Assembly (NCBI GenBank): GCA_030682795.1
Contig: JAUXNJ010000026.1
Span: 1-64,000, forward strand
Length of the DNA: 64,000 bases
DNA from: Sphingobacteriaceae bacterium
GTDB taxonomy: Bacteria; Bacteroidota; Bacteroidia; UBA7662
Direction: 5' to 3'
Numbering within the stretch: the first letter of the stretch is position 1; each line of letters starts with the position of its first letter. The position numbers and the translations under genes were made by a program. Below, one piece after another: positions 7,133 through 15,697 of this stretch. The notes beneath the pieces are model-generated. The model made no database searches. It worked only from the letters and a program-made list of their open reading frames with translations, and was not told the DNA's origin.

Positions 7133-9528
7133 AAAAAGCACTGTTGATTGTTTTGTGCTGGCTGCTGCTGCTGCCCCTGGCGCAGGCCCAGTCGTTGCAA
7201 GGCCAAGTGCTGCTACCCAACGGCGCGCCAGCCATTGCCGCTACGGTGGTGCTGCGGGGCCAATCCGAAAAACAAACCACTTCCGATGCCAATGGTCGGT
7301 TTGCTTTTAAAGATGCTGCTCCTGGCATATTGCTGGTGTTTGTGCCCGGGCACCGATTGTGGCAGCAGCGGCTCGATGTGCTCCCTGGCCAGCCTTTGCA
7401 AATCCAACTCACCGCCATCCAGCAAAATTTAAACGAGGTGCAAGTGCGCGACAGCCTGCCTCCCGCCCAAGCCATCCGCCAAATGCGCGCCGTGGAGGGC
7501 TTTGGCATTTATGCTGCCCGCAAAACCGAGGTAGTGGCCGTGCAGGAAATCACCGCCAACCTGGCCACCAACAACGCCCGGCAAGTGCTCGGACGGGTGG
7601 CTGGCTTGAACATTTGGGAATCGGATGGGGCAGGACTGCAGCTGGGCATTGGGGGAAGGGGTTTGAGTCCGAACCGCACCAGCAACTTCAACACCCGGCA
7701 AGAGGGCTACGACATGGCCGCCGATGCCCTCGGTTACCCCGAGAGTTATTACACCCCGCCGGTGGAAGCCCTCGACCGCATCGAAATTGTACGGGGCGCG
7801 GCCTCGCTCCAATACGGCACCCAGTTTGGGGGAATGGTGAATTTTAGGATGCAGCAAGCGCCCGACAGCGGCTTGCTGATCCGCACCCGCCTGAGCACCG
7901 GCAGCTTCGGCTTCCGAAATCTATTTGCCAGCGCCGGCTGGCGGCATGGGCGCAACGATGGATTTGCCTTTGTGCAGCACAAACAAGGCGATGGCTGGCG
8001 GCCCAACAGTGGCTTCGATGCCCAAACGGCCTATTTGCAAACCGGCTGGAAGCGTCGCAGCGGCAAATCCTACCAAAAAATAGCCTACACCCACATGCGC
8101 TACTTGGCGCAACAGCCGGGCGGACTCACCGATACCCAGTTTGAGCAAGACCCCCGGCAGTCGAACCGTCCCCGCAACTGGTTTGCCATCGACTGGAACC
8201 TCTTTGCTCACGAATGGGAGCTCGAGCTGGGGCCCCGTACCCGCTACAATGCCCGAACCTTCGGTCTGTACGCCAGTCGCGCCGCCCTCGGCAACCTCGA
8301 GCGCATCAATGTAGCCGATGCCGTGGTGGGCAACCGCACCCTCATCGATGGCAACTACAGGAACATCGGCCACGAAAGCCGGTTGCTGCACCGCATCGGA
8401 CTGAGCCAGTTGCTCCTCGGTCTCCGCCTCTACCAAGGCATCACCACCGCCCGGCAAGGCGACGCCAGCACCGGTGCCGATGCCGACTTTCGGCTGCTCA
8501 ACCCCAGCTACCCCGAGGGCAGCGACTACCGTTTTCCCAACCAAAACGCCGCCCTATTTGGCGAATACCTCTGGCAAGTGCTGCCGCAATTCAAAATTAC
8601 GGCCGGACTCCGAGCCGAATACATTCGCACCCAGGCCCAAGGCTACTACCGCCAGCGTGTGTTCGATTTTGCGGGCAATGTGGTGGTCGACAACCGCATC
8701 GACGAAGCCACCGATCGTTCCCGTAGCTTCATCATCGGCGCCCTAGGTGCCAGCTACCAGCTTGGCGAAAACAGCGAAATCTACGCCAACCTCGCCCAAA
8801 ACTACCGTGCCATCAACTTCAGCGATTTGCGCGTGGTGAACCCCAACTTCCGCATCGACCCCAATTTGCAAGACGAGCGGGGCTATACCGCCGACTTCGG
8901 TTACCGCGGCAAGCCGCTCAAATGGCTGCGGATAGATGGCAGCGCCTTCTTGCTTTACTACAACAACAAAATAGGCCAAATTCTGCGTGCCGACCAGCCG
9001 CCCCTTTTTCTCGATTACCGCCTGCGCACCAATGTGGCCGCGGCCCGCAGTGTAGGACTCGAAGCCCTGCTCGAAGCCGACCTTTGGAAGGGCCAAGCCG
9101 GCCACCAGTGGCAAACCTACCTCAATATGGCCTTCACCCAGGCCCGCTACCTGCGCAGCAACGAACCCGGCATCAGCGGCAAGCAAGTGGAGCTGGTGCC
9201 GCCGGTTATTTTGCGCAGTGGCTTACAATACCGCTACAAAAACTGGCGCTCGGCCCTGCAATACAGCTGGGTGGCCGCCCATTTCAGCGACGCCACCAAT
9301 GCCCGCCGCACCTCCACCGCGGTCGAAGGCCTCATCCCCGCCTATGCCGTGGCCGATTTCAGCTGCTCCTACGCCCACCGCGCTTGGCGTTTCGAAGCCA
9401 GCGTCAACAACCTCTTCAATGCCATGTATTTCACCCGTCGCGCCGATGGCTACCCTGGACCGGGCATCATTCCCTCCGACGGCCGAAGCTTCTTTTTGAC
9501 CCTGCAGTACCAATTCCGGAAATTGTGA
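7129..9528 (+). CDS. TonB-dependent outer-membrane receptor, FecA-like
   Basis: A 799-residue receptor. The signal peptide (cut after LAQAQ) is followed by a carboxypeptidase-like regulatory domain (about 22-105), a plug with RVAGLNIWESDG, IGGRGLSPNR and IEIVRGAASLQYGTQFGG, and a 22-strand barrel ending FFLTLQYQFRKL with a terminal aromatic-type strand. ATG at 7129 was chosen over the in-frame ATG at 7111 because the signal peptide starts there and it overlaps the previous stop as ATGA. Plug features match ferric-citrate and siderophore receptors. As last gene of the operon it provides the energised outer-membrane step. Substrate is unproven. Confidence 0.93.
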   Translation: MKKALLIVLCWLLLLPLAQAQSLQGQVLLPNGAPAIAATVVLRGQSEKQTTSDANGRFAFKDAAPGILLVFVPGHRLWQQRLDVLPGQPLQIQLTAIQQNLNEVQVRDSLPPAQAIRQMRAVEGFGIYAARKTEVVAVQEITANLATNNARQVLGRVAGLNIWESDGAGLQLGIGGRGLSPNRTSNFNTRQEGYDMAADALGYPESYYTPPVEALDRIEIVRGAASLQYGTQFGGMVNFRMQQAPDSGLLIRTRLSTGSFGFRNLFASAGWRHGRNDGFAFVQHKQGDGWRPNSGFDAQTAYLQTGWKRRSGKSYQKIAYTHMRYLAQQPGGLTDTQFEQDPRQSNRPRNWFAIDWNLFAHEWELELGPRTRYNARTFGLYASRAALGNLERINVADAVVGNRTLIDGNYRNIGHESRLLHRIGLSQLLLGLRLYQGITTARQGDASTGADADFRLLNPSYPEGSDYRFPNQNAALFGEYLWQVLPQFKITAGLRAEYIRTQAQGYYRQRVFDFAGNVVVDNRIDEATDRSRSFIIGALGASYQLGENSEIYANLAQNYRAINFSDLRVVNPNFRIDPNLQDERGYTADFGYRGKPLKWLRIDGSAFLLYYNNKIGQILRADQPPLFLDYRLRTNVAAARSVGLEALLEADLWKGQAGHQWQTYLNMAFTQARYLRSNEPGISGKQVELVPPVILRSGLQYRYKNWRSALQYSWVAAHFSDATNARRTSTAVEGLIPAYAVADFSCSYAHRAWRFEASVNNLFNAMYFTRRADGYPGPGIIPSDGRSFFLTLQYQFRKL

Positions 9529-9607
9529 TCCCAAGCGGCAAGCCTTTACCCCCTTTTTTTCTGCCCGATTACCCCTTTTTCGTTCCCCTGCGTATCTTCG
9601 CCCCCGC

Positions 9608-11776
9608 ATGAAAAAAGTGCTGCTTTTGGTTTTGGGGGGATGGCTGCTCAGTACGGCATATAATGCTGCACAAGCACAGTCGGCCGACAACCGCCTGCGG
9701 GCCACCTACACCCCCGAAGCCCCGCGCATTGACGGTCAGCTCGACGAAGCCGCATGGCTGCAGGCCCCACGCGTAACCAACTTCACCCAGCGCGAGCTTA
9801 CCCTCGGCGCCCCCGTGAGCGAACGCACCGAAGTGGCCGTGCTGTACGACGACCAAAAGTTGTATGTGGCCGTGTGGTGCTACGACCGCGAACCCGACAA
9901 ACTCATAGCCCGCGAGCTGCGGCGCGACTTCGATTACGAGCTCGACGACAACTTCATGCTCATACTCGACACCTACAACGACCAGCGCAACGGATTTATG
10001 TTTGTGACCAATCCCGTTGGTGCCCGGGCCGACCTCCAGGTGTTCAACAATGGCGGCTCCACCAATGCCTTTTGGAACGGCGTGTGGGATGTGCGCACCA
10101 CCGTAACCGAAGAAGGCTGGTTCGCCGAATTCGAAATTCCTTTTTACACCCTCAAATACCGCGTAGGCCTCGAAGAACAGGTGTGGGGCATCAACTTCGA
10201 GCGCAACATCCGCCGCAAGCGCGAGCAAGCCCGCTGGCAGGGATGGAGTAGAGATAACCGTTTCCAACAAGTAAACCTTGCTGGCAAACTCGTGGGCCTC
10301 AACCAGCTCACCCAAAAGCAATTTGTAGAAATCAAACCCTACGGCATCGGCGGGGGCGAAATCACCCCCCAAAACACACGCCCCACCGGCAACCTCGGCG
10401 GCGACGTCAACTACCTCCTCTCGCCCACCTACCGCCTCAACCTCACCTTCAACACCGACTTTGCGCAAGTGGAGGCCGACCAGCAGCAGGTCAACATCAC
10501 CCGCTTCCCTCTCTTTTTCCCCGAATTGCGGGAGTTTTTTTTAGAAGGCGACGACTTCTTTAACTTTGGCTTTGGCGGCAACCGCATCATTCCCTTTTAT
10601 ACCCGTCGCATTGGCTTAGATGAAAACCGCGAAACCGTGCCTATTTTAGCCGGTGCCCGTTTGTTAGGCAAAGAAGACAACCGCACCCTCGGCCTCATGA
10701 CCCTGCAAACAGCCGCCACCGCCACCCAAGCTTCCACCAACTACACCACTGCCAGTTGGCGACAAGATGTGGGCACCCAAAGCGTCATCGGAGCCATGAC
10801 CACCAACGCCATCACTGCCGATCGTTGGCACAGCACCACTGGCATCAACGGCCGCTTCAGCACCTCCCGCTTTTTGGGCAATAAAAACCTAGACCTCGGC
10901 GGCGCCATCCTCCAAACCTACAATACCGACGATGGCTATGACCCCCGTGCCACCGCTTTCCGCTTTTTTGTGAGCTACCCCAACGACAAACTGCAGCTTT
11001 TTGCCTCTGCCCAGCGGGGCGACGATGCCTTTGAACCCGAAGTGGGCCTCATGCTCCGCCGCAGTTTTAGGGAGCAATTTGCCGACATCAGCTTCAAACC
11101 CCGCCCCAAAAAGCGCCTGACTTGGATACGGCAATACGAGTTCAAACCCGTCCAAATCACCAACACCCAATACGACGATAACGGCCAAATTCAGTCGTTC
11201 AACTACAACTTCCAATACCTCGGCTTCGACACCAAAAGCGGCGAAAGTTTTACCATCAACCATGCGTTGGTGGCCGAAGGACTGCGCGCGCCCTTCACCA
11301 TTGCCCGCGATGTAACCCTGCCCGCCGGTACCTACTGGTGGCGCCAATCAAATGCCCGCCTCCGCACCTTCAAAGGCCGCAAACTATCGGTCGACAGCCG
11401 CATCAGCTGGGGCGAGTTTTACGACGGCCGCGGTCTCCAAACCCAAACCGAGCTCCTGTGGCGCAGCAGTCGCTACCTCAACCTCGGCCTCCGCTACGAG
11501 CGCAACGATGTACAACTGTCGGCCGGCAGCTTCCAAACCGACCTCGTTGGCGCGCGCCTGGCCTATGCCATCAACCCCAACCTCTTTGGCTCGCTCCTCA
11601 GCCAGTGGAACTCGGCCCAAAACGAATTCAACCTCAACTTCCGGCTGCAGTTCATCCCCAAAATCGGCACCGACTTCTTCCTCATCGTCAACCAGGTGTA
11701 CGATACCCAAACCGGCGCCCTCGACCCCAAACGCGGCACCGTGCTCGGCAAACTTATTTGGCGTTTTGTGGTTTAA
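9608..11776 (+). CDS. DUF5916 outer-membrane protein with CBM9-like N-terminal domain
   Basis: A 722-residue secreted protein: signal peptide (1-24), then a CBM9-like beta domain beginning APRIDGQLDEAAW (about 37-220), then a DUF5916 region that looks like a transmembrane barrel (alternating residues, RVGLEEQVWGINFER, EFFLEGDDFF, last strand GKLIWRFVV). Such proteins are usual in Bacteroidota and often follow TonB receptors; no substrate is known. It starts 79 bp after the receptor and has its own possible -7 box TATCTTCG (9593-9600), only 7 nt before the ATG, so it may be transcribed separately. Confidence 0.85.
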   Translation: MKKVLLLVLGGWLLSTAYNAAQAQSADNRLRATYTPEAPRIDGQLDEAAWLQAPRVTNFTQRELTLGAPVSERTEVAVLYDDQKLYVAVWCYDREPDKLIARELRRDFDYELDDNFMLILDTYNDQRNGFMFVTNPVGARADLQVFNNGGSTNAFWNGVWDVRTTVTEEGWFAEFEIPFYTLKYRVGLEEQVWGINFERNIRRKREQARWQGWSRDNRFQQVNLAGKLVGLNQLTQKQFVEIKPYGIGGGEITPQNTRPTGNLGGDVNYLLSPTYRLNLTFNTDFAQVEADQQQVNITRFPLFFPELREFFLEGDDFFNFGFGGNRIIPFYTRRIGLDENRETVPILAGARLLGKEDNRTLGLMTLQTAATATQASTNYTTASWRQDVGTQSVIGAMTTNAITADRWHSTTGINGRFSTSRFLGNKNLDLGGAILQTYNTDDGYDPRATAFRFFVSYPNDKLQLFASAQRGDDAFEPEVGLMLRRSFREQFADISFKPRPKKRLTWIRQYEFKPVQITNTQYDDNGQIQSFNYNFQYLGFDTKSGESFTINHALVAEGLRAPFTIARDVTLPAGTYWWRQSNARLRTFKGRKLSVDSRISWGEFYDGRGLQTQTELLWRSSRYLNLGLRYERNDVQLSAGSFQTDLVGARLAYAINPNLFGSLLSQWNSAQNEFNLNFRLQFIPKIGTDFFLIVNQVYDTQTGALDPKRGTVLGKLIWRFVV

Positions 11777-11816
11777 GGGGATAGAAAAACACGTATAAAT
11801 TGCCGATCGCCGGCCC

Positions 11817-11846
11817 TTTGCAGCCCAAAATTTTCATTTATCTTTA
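11817..11846 (+). promoter_or_regulatory. glyA promoter (TTTG, 18 bp, TATCTTTA)
   Basis: TTTG at 11817-11820 and TATCTTTA at 11839-11846 are 18 bp apart, close to the Bacteroidota consensus. The -7 box ends only 4 nt before the ATG at 11851, so transcription should begin at or next to the start codon. Confidence 0.65.
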
Positions 11847-11850
11847 CCCC

Positions 11851-13122
11851 ATGCGCGATACTATTATTTTCGACCTGATTGAACAGGAAAAAGCCCGTCA
11901 ACAGCACGGCATCGAACTCATTGCTTCAGAAAATTTTGTGAGTCCACAAGTCATGGAAGCCGCCGGCTCTGTGCTCACCAATAAATATGCAGAAGGCCTC
12001 CCTGGCAAGCGCTATTATGGCGGATGTGAGGTGGTTGACCAAATCGAACAACTGGCCATTGACCGTGCCAAGCAGCTTTTTGGTGCTGAATGGGCCAATG
12101 TGCAGCCCCATTCGGGTGCCCAAGCCAATGCCGCGGTGATGCTGGCGGTGCTCAATCCCGGCGATCGCATCCTGGGCTTCGACCTCAGTCATGGCGGTCA
12201 CCTCACCCACGGCTCACCCGTAAACTTCAGCGGCAAACTCTACGAGCCGCATTTTTATGGGGTAGAAAAAGAAACGGGCTTGATCGATTTCGCCAAAGTG
12301 GTCGAAAAAGCGCGGGAAGTAAAACCCAAGCTCATCATTTGTGGAGCCTCGGCTTATAGTCGCGATTGGGACTACGCCACCTTGCGTGCCGTAGCCGACG
12401 AAGTAGGCGCCCTCTTGCTCGCCGATATTTCGCATCCATCGGGCCTCATTGCTACCGGATTTCTCAACAATCCCGTGCCGCATTGTCACATCATCACCAC
12501 CACCACTCACAAAACCTTGCGCGGTCCACGTGGCGGTTTGATTTTGATGGGCAAAGATTTCCCGAATCCTTTCGGCCAAAAAACGCCTAAGGGAGAAATT
12601 AAGATGATGTCGAATTTGCTCGACATGGCCGTGTTTCCAGGCACCCAAGGCGGCCCTTTGGAGCACATCATTGCTGCCAAAGCCATTGCTTTTGGAGAAG
12701 CTTTGAGTCCTGCCTACAAAGCCTACTGCGGCCAAGTGGTTAAAAACGCCCAAGCCATGGCCAAGGCCTTTACCGACCGCGGCTACAACATCATCAGCGG
12801 CGGCACCAACAACCATTTGATGCTCATCGACCTGCGCAATAAAAACGTAAACGGCAAGCAAGCCGAAAACGCCCTTGTAAAAGCCGACATCACCGTCAAC
12901 AAAAACATGGTGCCTTTCGACGATAAGTCGCCCTTCACCACAAGCGGTTTCCGCGTAGGCACCGCCGCCATCACCACCCGCGGCATGCGCGAAGAGCATA
13001 TGGAAACCATTGTGGCACTCATCGACCGGGTGTTGAGCAATTTTGAAGACGAAACTACGCTCGCTGCCGTCCGCAAAGAAGTGAATGCGCTGATGGCTGG
13101 ATTTCCTCTTTACCAATCTTAA
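11851..13122 (+). CDS. glyA: Serine hydroxymethyltransferase
   Basis: Converts serine and tetrahydrofolate to glycine and methylene-THF; cytosolic, PLP-dependent. The 423-residue sequence carries [10 protein letters not shown] (22-31), [15 protein letters not shown] (44-58), and the PLP-lysine motif [13 protein letters not shown] with Lys221. Length is typical. The ATG at 11851 was chosen: the longer frame to 11800 passes through the promoter at 11817-11846 and lacks homology. The promoter position suggests a leaderless mRNA. Monocistronic; followed by a dispersed intergenic repeat. Confidence 0.97.
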   Translation: MRDTIIFDLIEQEKARQQHGIELIASENFVSPQVMEAAGSVLTNKYAEGLPGKRYYGGCEVVDQIEQLAIDRAKQLFGAEWANVQPHSGAQANAAVMLAVLNPGDRILGFDLSHGGHLTHGSPVNFSGKLYEPHFYGVEKETGLIDFAKVVEKAREVKPKLIICGASAYSRDWDYATLRAVADEVGALLLADISHPSGLIATGFLNNPVPHCHIITTTTHKTLRGPRGGLILMGKDFPNPFGQKTPKGEIKMMSNLLDMAVFPGTQGGPLEHIIAAKAIAFGEALSPAYKAYCGQVVKNAQAMAKAFTDRGYNIISGGTNNHLMLIDLRNKNVNGKQAENALVKADITVNKNMVPFDDKSPFTTSGFRVGTAAITTRGMREEHMETIVALIDRVLSNFEDETTLAAVRKEVNALMAGFPLYQS

Positions 13123-13129
13123 ACCCCGG

Positions 13130-13266
13130 TCCCTGAGTTCATCGAAGGGCACTTCGTTCGCTTTTCAGACCGTTCGCTCCGCTCTCTGTTCAGACATCAG
13201 ACCGGTCGCGTTGCTCCGTTTTCAGATAGACTTGGCCCTAGCGTGGATGATTTCTGATTTATGAAA
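13130..13266 (+). repeat. Dispersed intergenic repeat, copy 1
   Basis: Contains CAGACCGTTCGCTCCGCTC and CAGACCGGTCGC-type units, CAGATAGACTTGGCCCTAGCG and an AT-rich tail GATTTCTGATTTATGAA. Related to 17601-17768 (same orientation) and, inverted, to 54262-54395. It lies between convergent genes glyA and the CHU_C protein. No coding potential. Confidence 0.7.
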
Positions 13267-13375
13267 CCATTGAAATGTGTCAACCTATTTCAGGCAAGGA
13301 CACCTTTTGAACCCCGCCTTGCGGGATTTCGCTTCGCTCAACATTCAACTTTGAATTTTGAACAACGTGCTGCGC

Positions 13376-15697
13376 CTACCGCAGCACGTTAACCACTCCC
13401 TTCTCCACCCTTGGATTCCGCCCCTCGGGCGTATAGCGGATGATGAAAGGATAGCTGCCATTCGGCAGGTCCTGCCCTTGGAAAGTGCCATCCCAGCCTC
13501 GGTTGAGGTTATTGCTGGTGAAGATTTGTCGACCCCAGCGGTCATAGACTTCCATTTGGAAGCTGCTGAGTGGACAACGGGTTTTGATGATTAGCTCATC
13601 GTTTAAACCATCGCCATTGGGCGAGAAGGCTGTAGGCAAGTATAAATGACATTCGCAATCGGCCAAACCCAGGTAAAACGCATCTGTGGCTGTGCCGCAG
13701 GGGTTACTTACTTCAACATTGTACCAACCGCTGTCGGTGAGGATGCGGATGCGCTCGCTACTGCCGTCGGTCCACTGGTAGCTCCCCTGCCACACTTCGG
13801 GCAGCTCGATGCGGTAAAACTGCCCTTCGCAGCGGCTTGTATCGTTGAGACTGAACTCTGGCGCTTGCTGGTAATCGACCCGCACTTCATGCACAAAAGT
13901 GCCACAGGCGTTGGTCATGAGCAAGGCAAAGGTGCCCGCCTCGGTAACTGTGAGCGGCTGGGTGCTGCCATCTTGCCATTGCCAAGTGTAATCGCCGGGC
14001 TGGGGTGTTAGGGTGAAGCTGATGCCCTCGCAAATATTGGTATCGGCAACCAGACCGCTTTGCGGCGGCTCGTGCAGCGTGATGTAAAAGCTGTCGCGGG
14101 TGCTGAAGCAGGCATTGCTGAGCTCGGCCCACTGCCAGCCGCCCGTGTTAAAGCTGGTGCTCCAGAGGCTGTCGTCGTTGCTCCAGCGGATGCTAAGCAC
14201 CGAATCGGACGCCAAAGCAACGGGCAAGCTGCTGCCCGCGCACAAAACCGTATCGGGGAGATTGGGTGATTCAGGATAGCCCCAAACGCGGATGGTTTTG
14301 GTAAGGGTATCTAATTTATTGCAATAATCGGCGATAGCAGTAATGGTGTAGATACCCGGCTGACTATAAAAATGCACGGGAGCAAACACTGTATCGGTAT
14401 TGTTGGGCGAGCTAGGGTCGCCAAAATCCCAGCGCACACTGTTTAAATTGTCGTAATCATAGAGCCGCATGCGCGCCGTATCGCCCAAGCATACATCGTT
14501 GGCTACTACTGAAAAGCGGCCGGGGTAGAAGTAGCGCATGGGGAAGCGGGGCATATGTTGTAGAAATGCCTGGGGTGGCAAAGATGCAGGTAAAAAAACA
14601 ACAGTGTCCTGAAATCCAATTAATGGATAGGTAAGATCAGGTTCGTTTATTCGTGAAAAGTTTAGCCTGAATGGCGCCGCATTTGTGATTCCGTAAATAT
14701 AAATTTTGCCGTCAACAGCCAAAGTCAAACTTGCAAATAGAGATACCGGATTTAAAATGTGTTGAGATGAAGAACGAATGGCCGTTGAATCCCAGATAGT
14801 GACATCATACTGAAAAATAGGGGTACTAGGCATCCATACATAAAGCTTTGTTCCGTTTGGAGAAAAGCAAAAATAAGGGTTGGAAAGTTGTTGTAATCCA
14901 TTCAATATCATTGGCAGAATTACCAAAGAATCTAACATCCCAGTGGCAGGGTTAAATTTTAAAAACTCGATTTGACTATTTCTCAAATTACAAGTAACCA
15001 ATTTTGTTCCATCTGGACTAGCATATATACGTTCATTATTGGCTTGATTGTGATTACAACGGGCATCTGTGAACGTACTGTGGGGCGTGAGGTTCGCTGA
15101 AGTGTCAATTAAATACACATGGTAAGTATTTATCACCCTGTTCACAAAAATAAGCCATTTATCGAAGCCGTTTGAATGAGGAACAACAGTAAACCCTCCT
15201 GTAATTGGGTCTGGTAATGCAGTCCTTGTAGTAACCATATATTCATTATTTGTTTGCGATTTTTCAATTTTTGTGCAAAAAAGTGTGGCAAGAGAAGTGC
15301 CACCACTAAGTGTGCCCGCACTGTCAGCAAACATTAAATATAGATCTTCGTTCAATGAAATTTTTTCAATTGCTGCAGGCTTGCTATTACTTCCAATACT
15401 CAAGTTTCCATTAAGCAATCTACTTCCAGCACTGTCAATCAAGGACCTACTTAGAGCAGAATCAGATTCGAAAAAAAGAATTTTTCCATCACAACTGTTT
15501 ACTACAGGTAAAGGGTTTTGCTGTATCCCTAAAAACCCAGTTTTTACATTTTTAGGTAAGGCGGAATATTGAAGCATACCATTAGCATCAAACCTAAAGG
15601 TACCAACGTTAGTGACCCAATTAGCTGCCTCCCCCTGCCCAAACAAGCAGGCAGGAAGAAGCATTAACACATAAAATAGCCAGAAACGCTTTTTCAT
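13376..15697 (-). CDS. Secreted protein with PKD domain and type B (CHU_C) T9SS sorting domain
   Basis: A 773-residue protein: signal peptide ending LFGQG, a beta-propeller-like region of about 370 residues with DGKILFF and PDGTKLV-type repeats, a PKD domain (VRWDFGDPSSPNNTDT), Ig-like segments with paired cysteines, and the CHU_C ending LYLPTAFSPNGDGLND ... NGSYPFIIRY. The CHU_C domain directs export by T9SS and surface attachment. Its ATG overlaps the stop of the upstream gene by 1 nt (TAATG), so both are one operon. Base composition shifts near 14575: AT-rich for the N-terminal half, GC-rich for the PKD-to-sorting half, suggesting a mosaic gene. Ligand unknown. Confidence 0.9.
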   Translation of the reverse strand: MKKRFWLFYVLMLLPACLFGQGEAANWVTNVGTFRFDANGMLQYSALPKNVKTGFLGIQQNPLPVVNSCDGKILFFESDSALSRSLIDSAGSRLLNGNLSIGSNSKPAAIEKISLNEDLYLMFADSAGTLSGGTSLATLFCTKIEKSQTNNEYMVTTRTALPDPITGGFTVVPHSNGFDKWLIFVNRVINTYHVYLIDTSANLTPHSTFTDARCNHNQANNERIYASPDGTKLVTCNLRNSQIEFLKFNPATGMLDSLVILPMILNGLQQLSNPYFCFSPNGTKLYVWMPSTPIFQYDVTIWDSTAIRSSSQHILNPVSLFASLTLAVDGKIYIYGITNAAPFRLNFSRINEPDLTYPLIGFQDTVVFLPASLPPQAFLQHMPRFPMRYFYPGRFSVVANDVCLGDTARMRLYDYDNLNSVRWDFGDPSSPNNTDTVFAPVHFYSQPGIYTITAIADYCNKLDTLTKTIRVWGYPESPNLPDTVLCAGSSLPVALASDSVLSIRWSNDDSLWSTSFNTGGWQWAELSNACFSTRDSFYITLHEPPQSGLVADTNICEGISFTLTPQPGDYTWQWQDGSTQPLTVTEAGTFALLMTNACGTFVHEVRVDYQQAPEFSLNDTSRCEGQFYRIELPEVWQGSYQWTDGSSERIRILTDSGWYNVEVSNPCGTATDAFYLGLADCECHLYLPTAFSPNGDGLNDELIIKTRCPLSSFQMEVYDRWGRQIFTSNNLNRGWDGTFQGQDLPNGSYPFIIRYTPEGRNPRVEKGVVNVLR

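Noticed and set aside
9569-10468. Minus-strand open frame of 299 codons
   Set aside because: Antisense to the DUF5916 gene and rich in Val/Gly/Ala typical of mirror frames in GC-rich genes.
12214-13152. Minus-strand open frame of 312 codons
   Set aside because: Antisense to glyA; produced by the strong codon bias of that gene.
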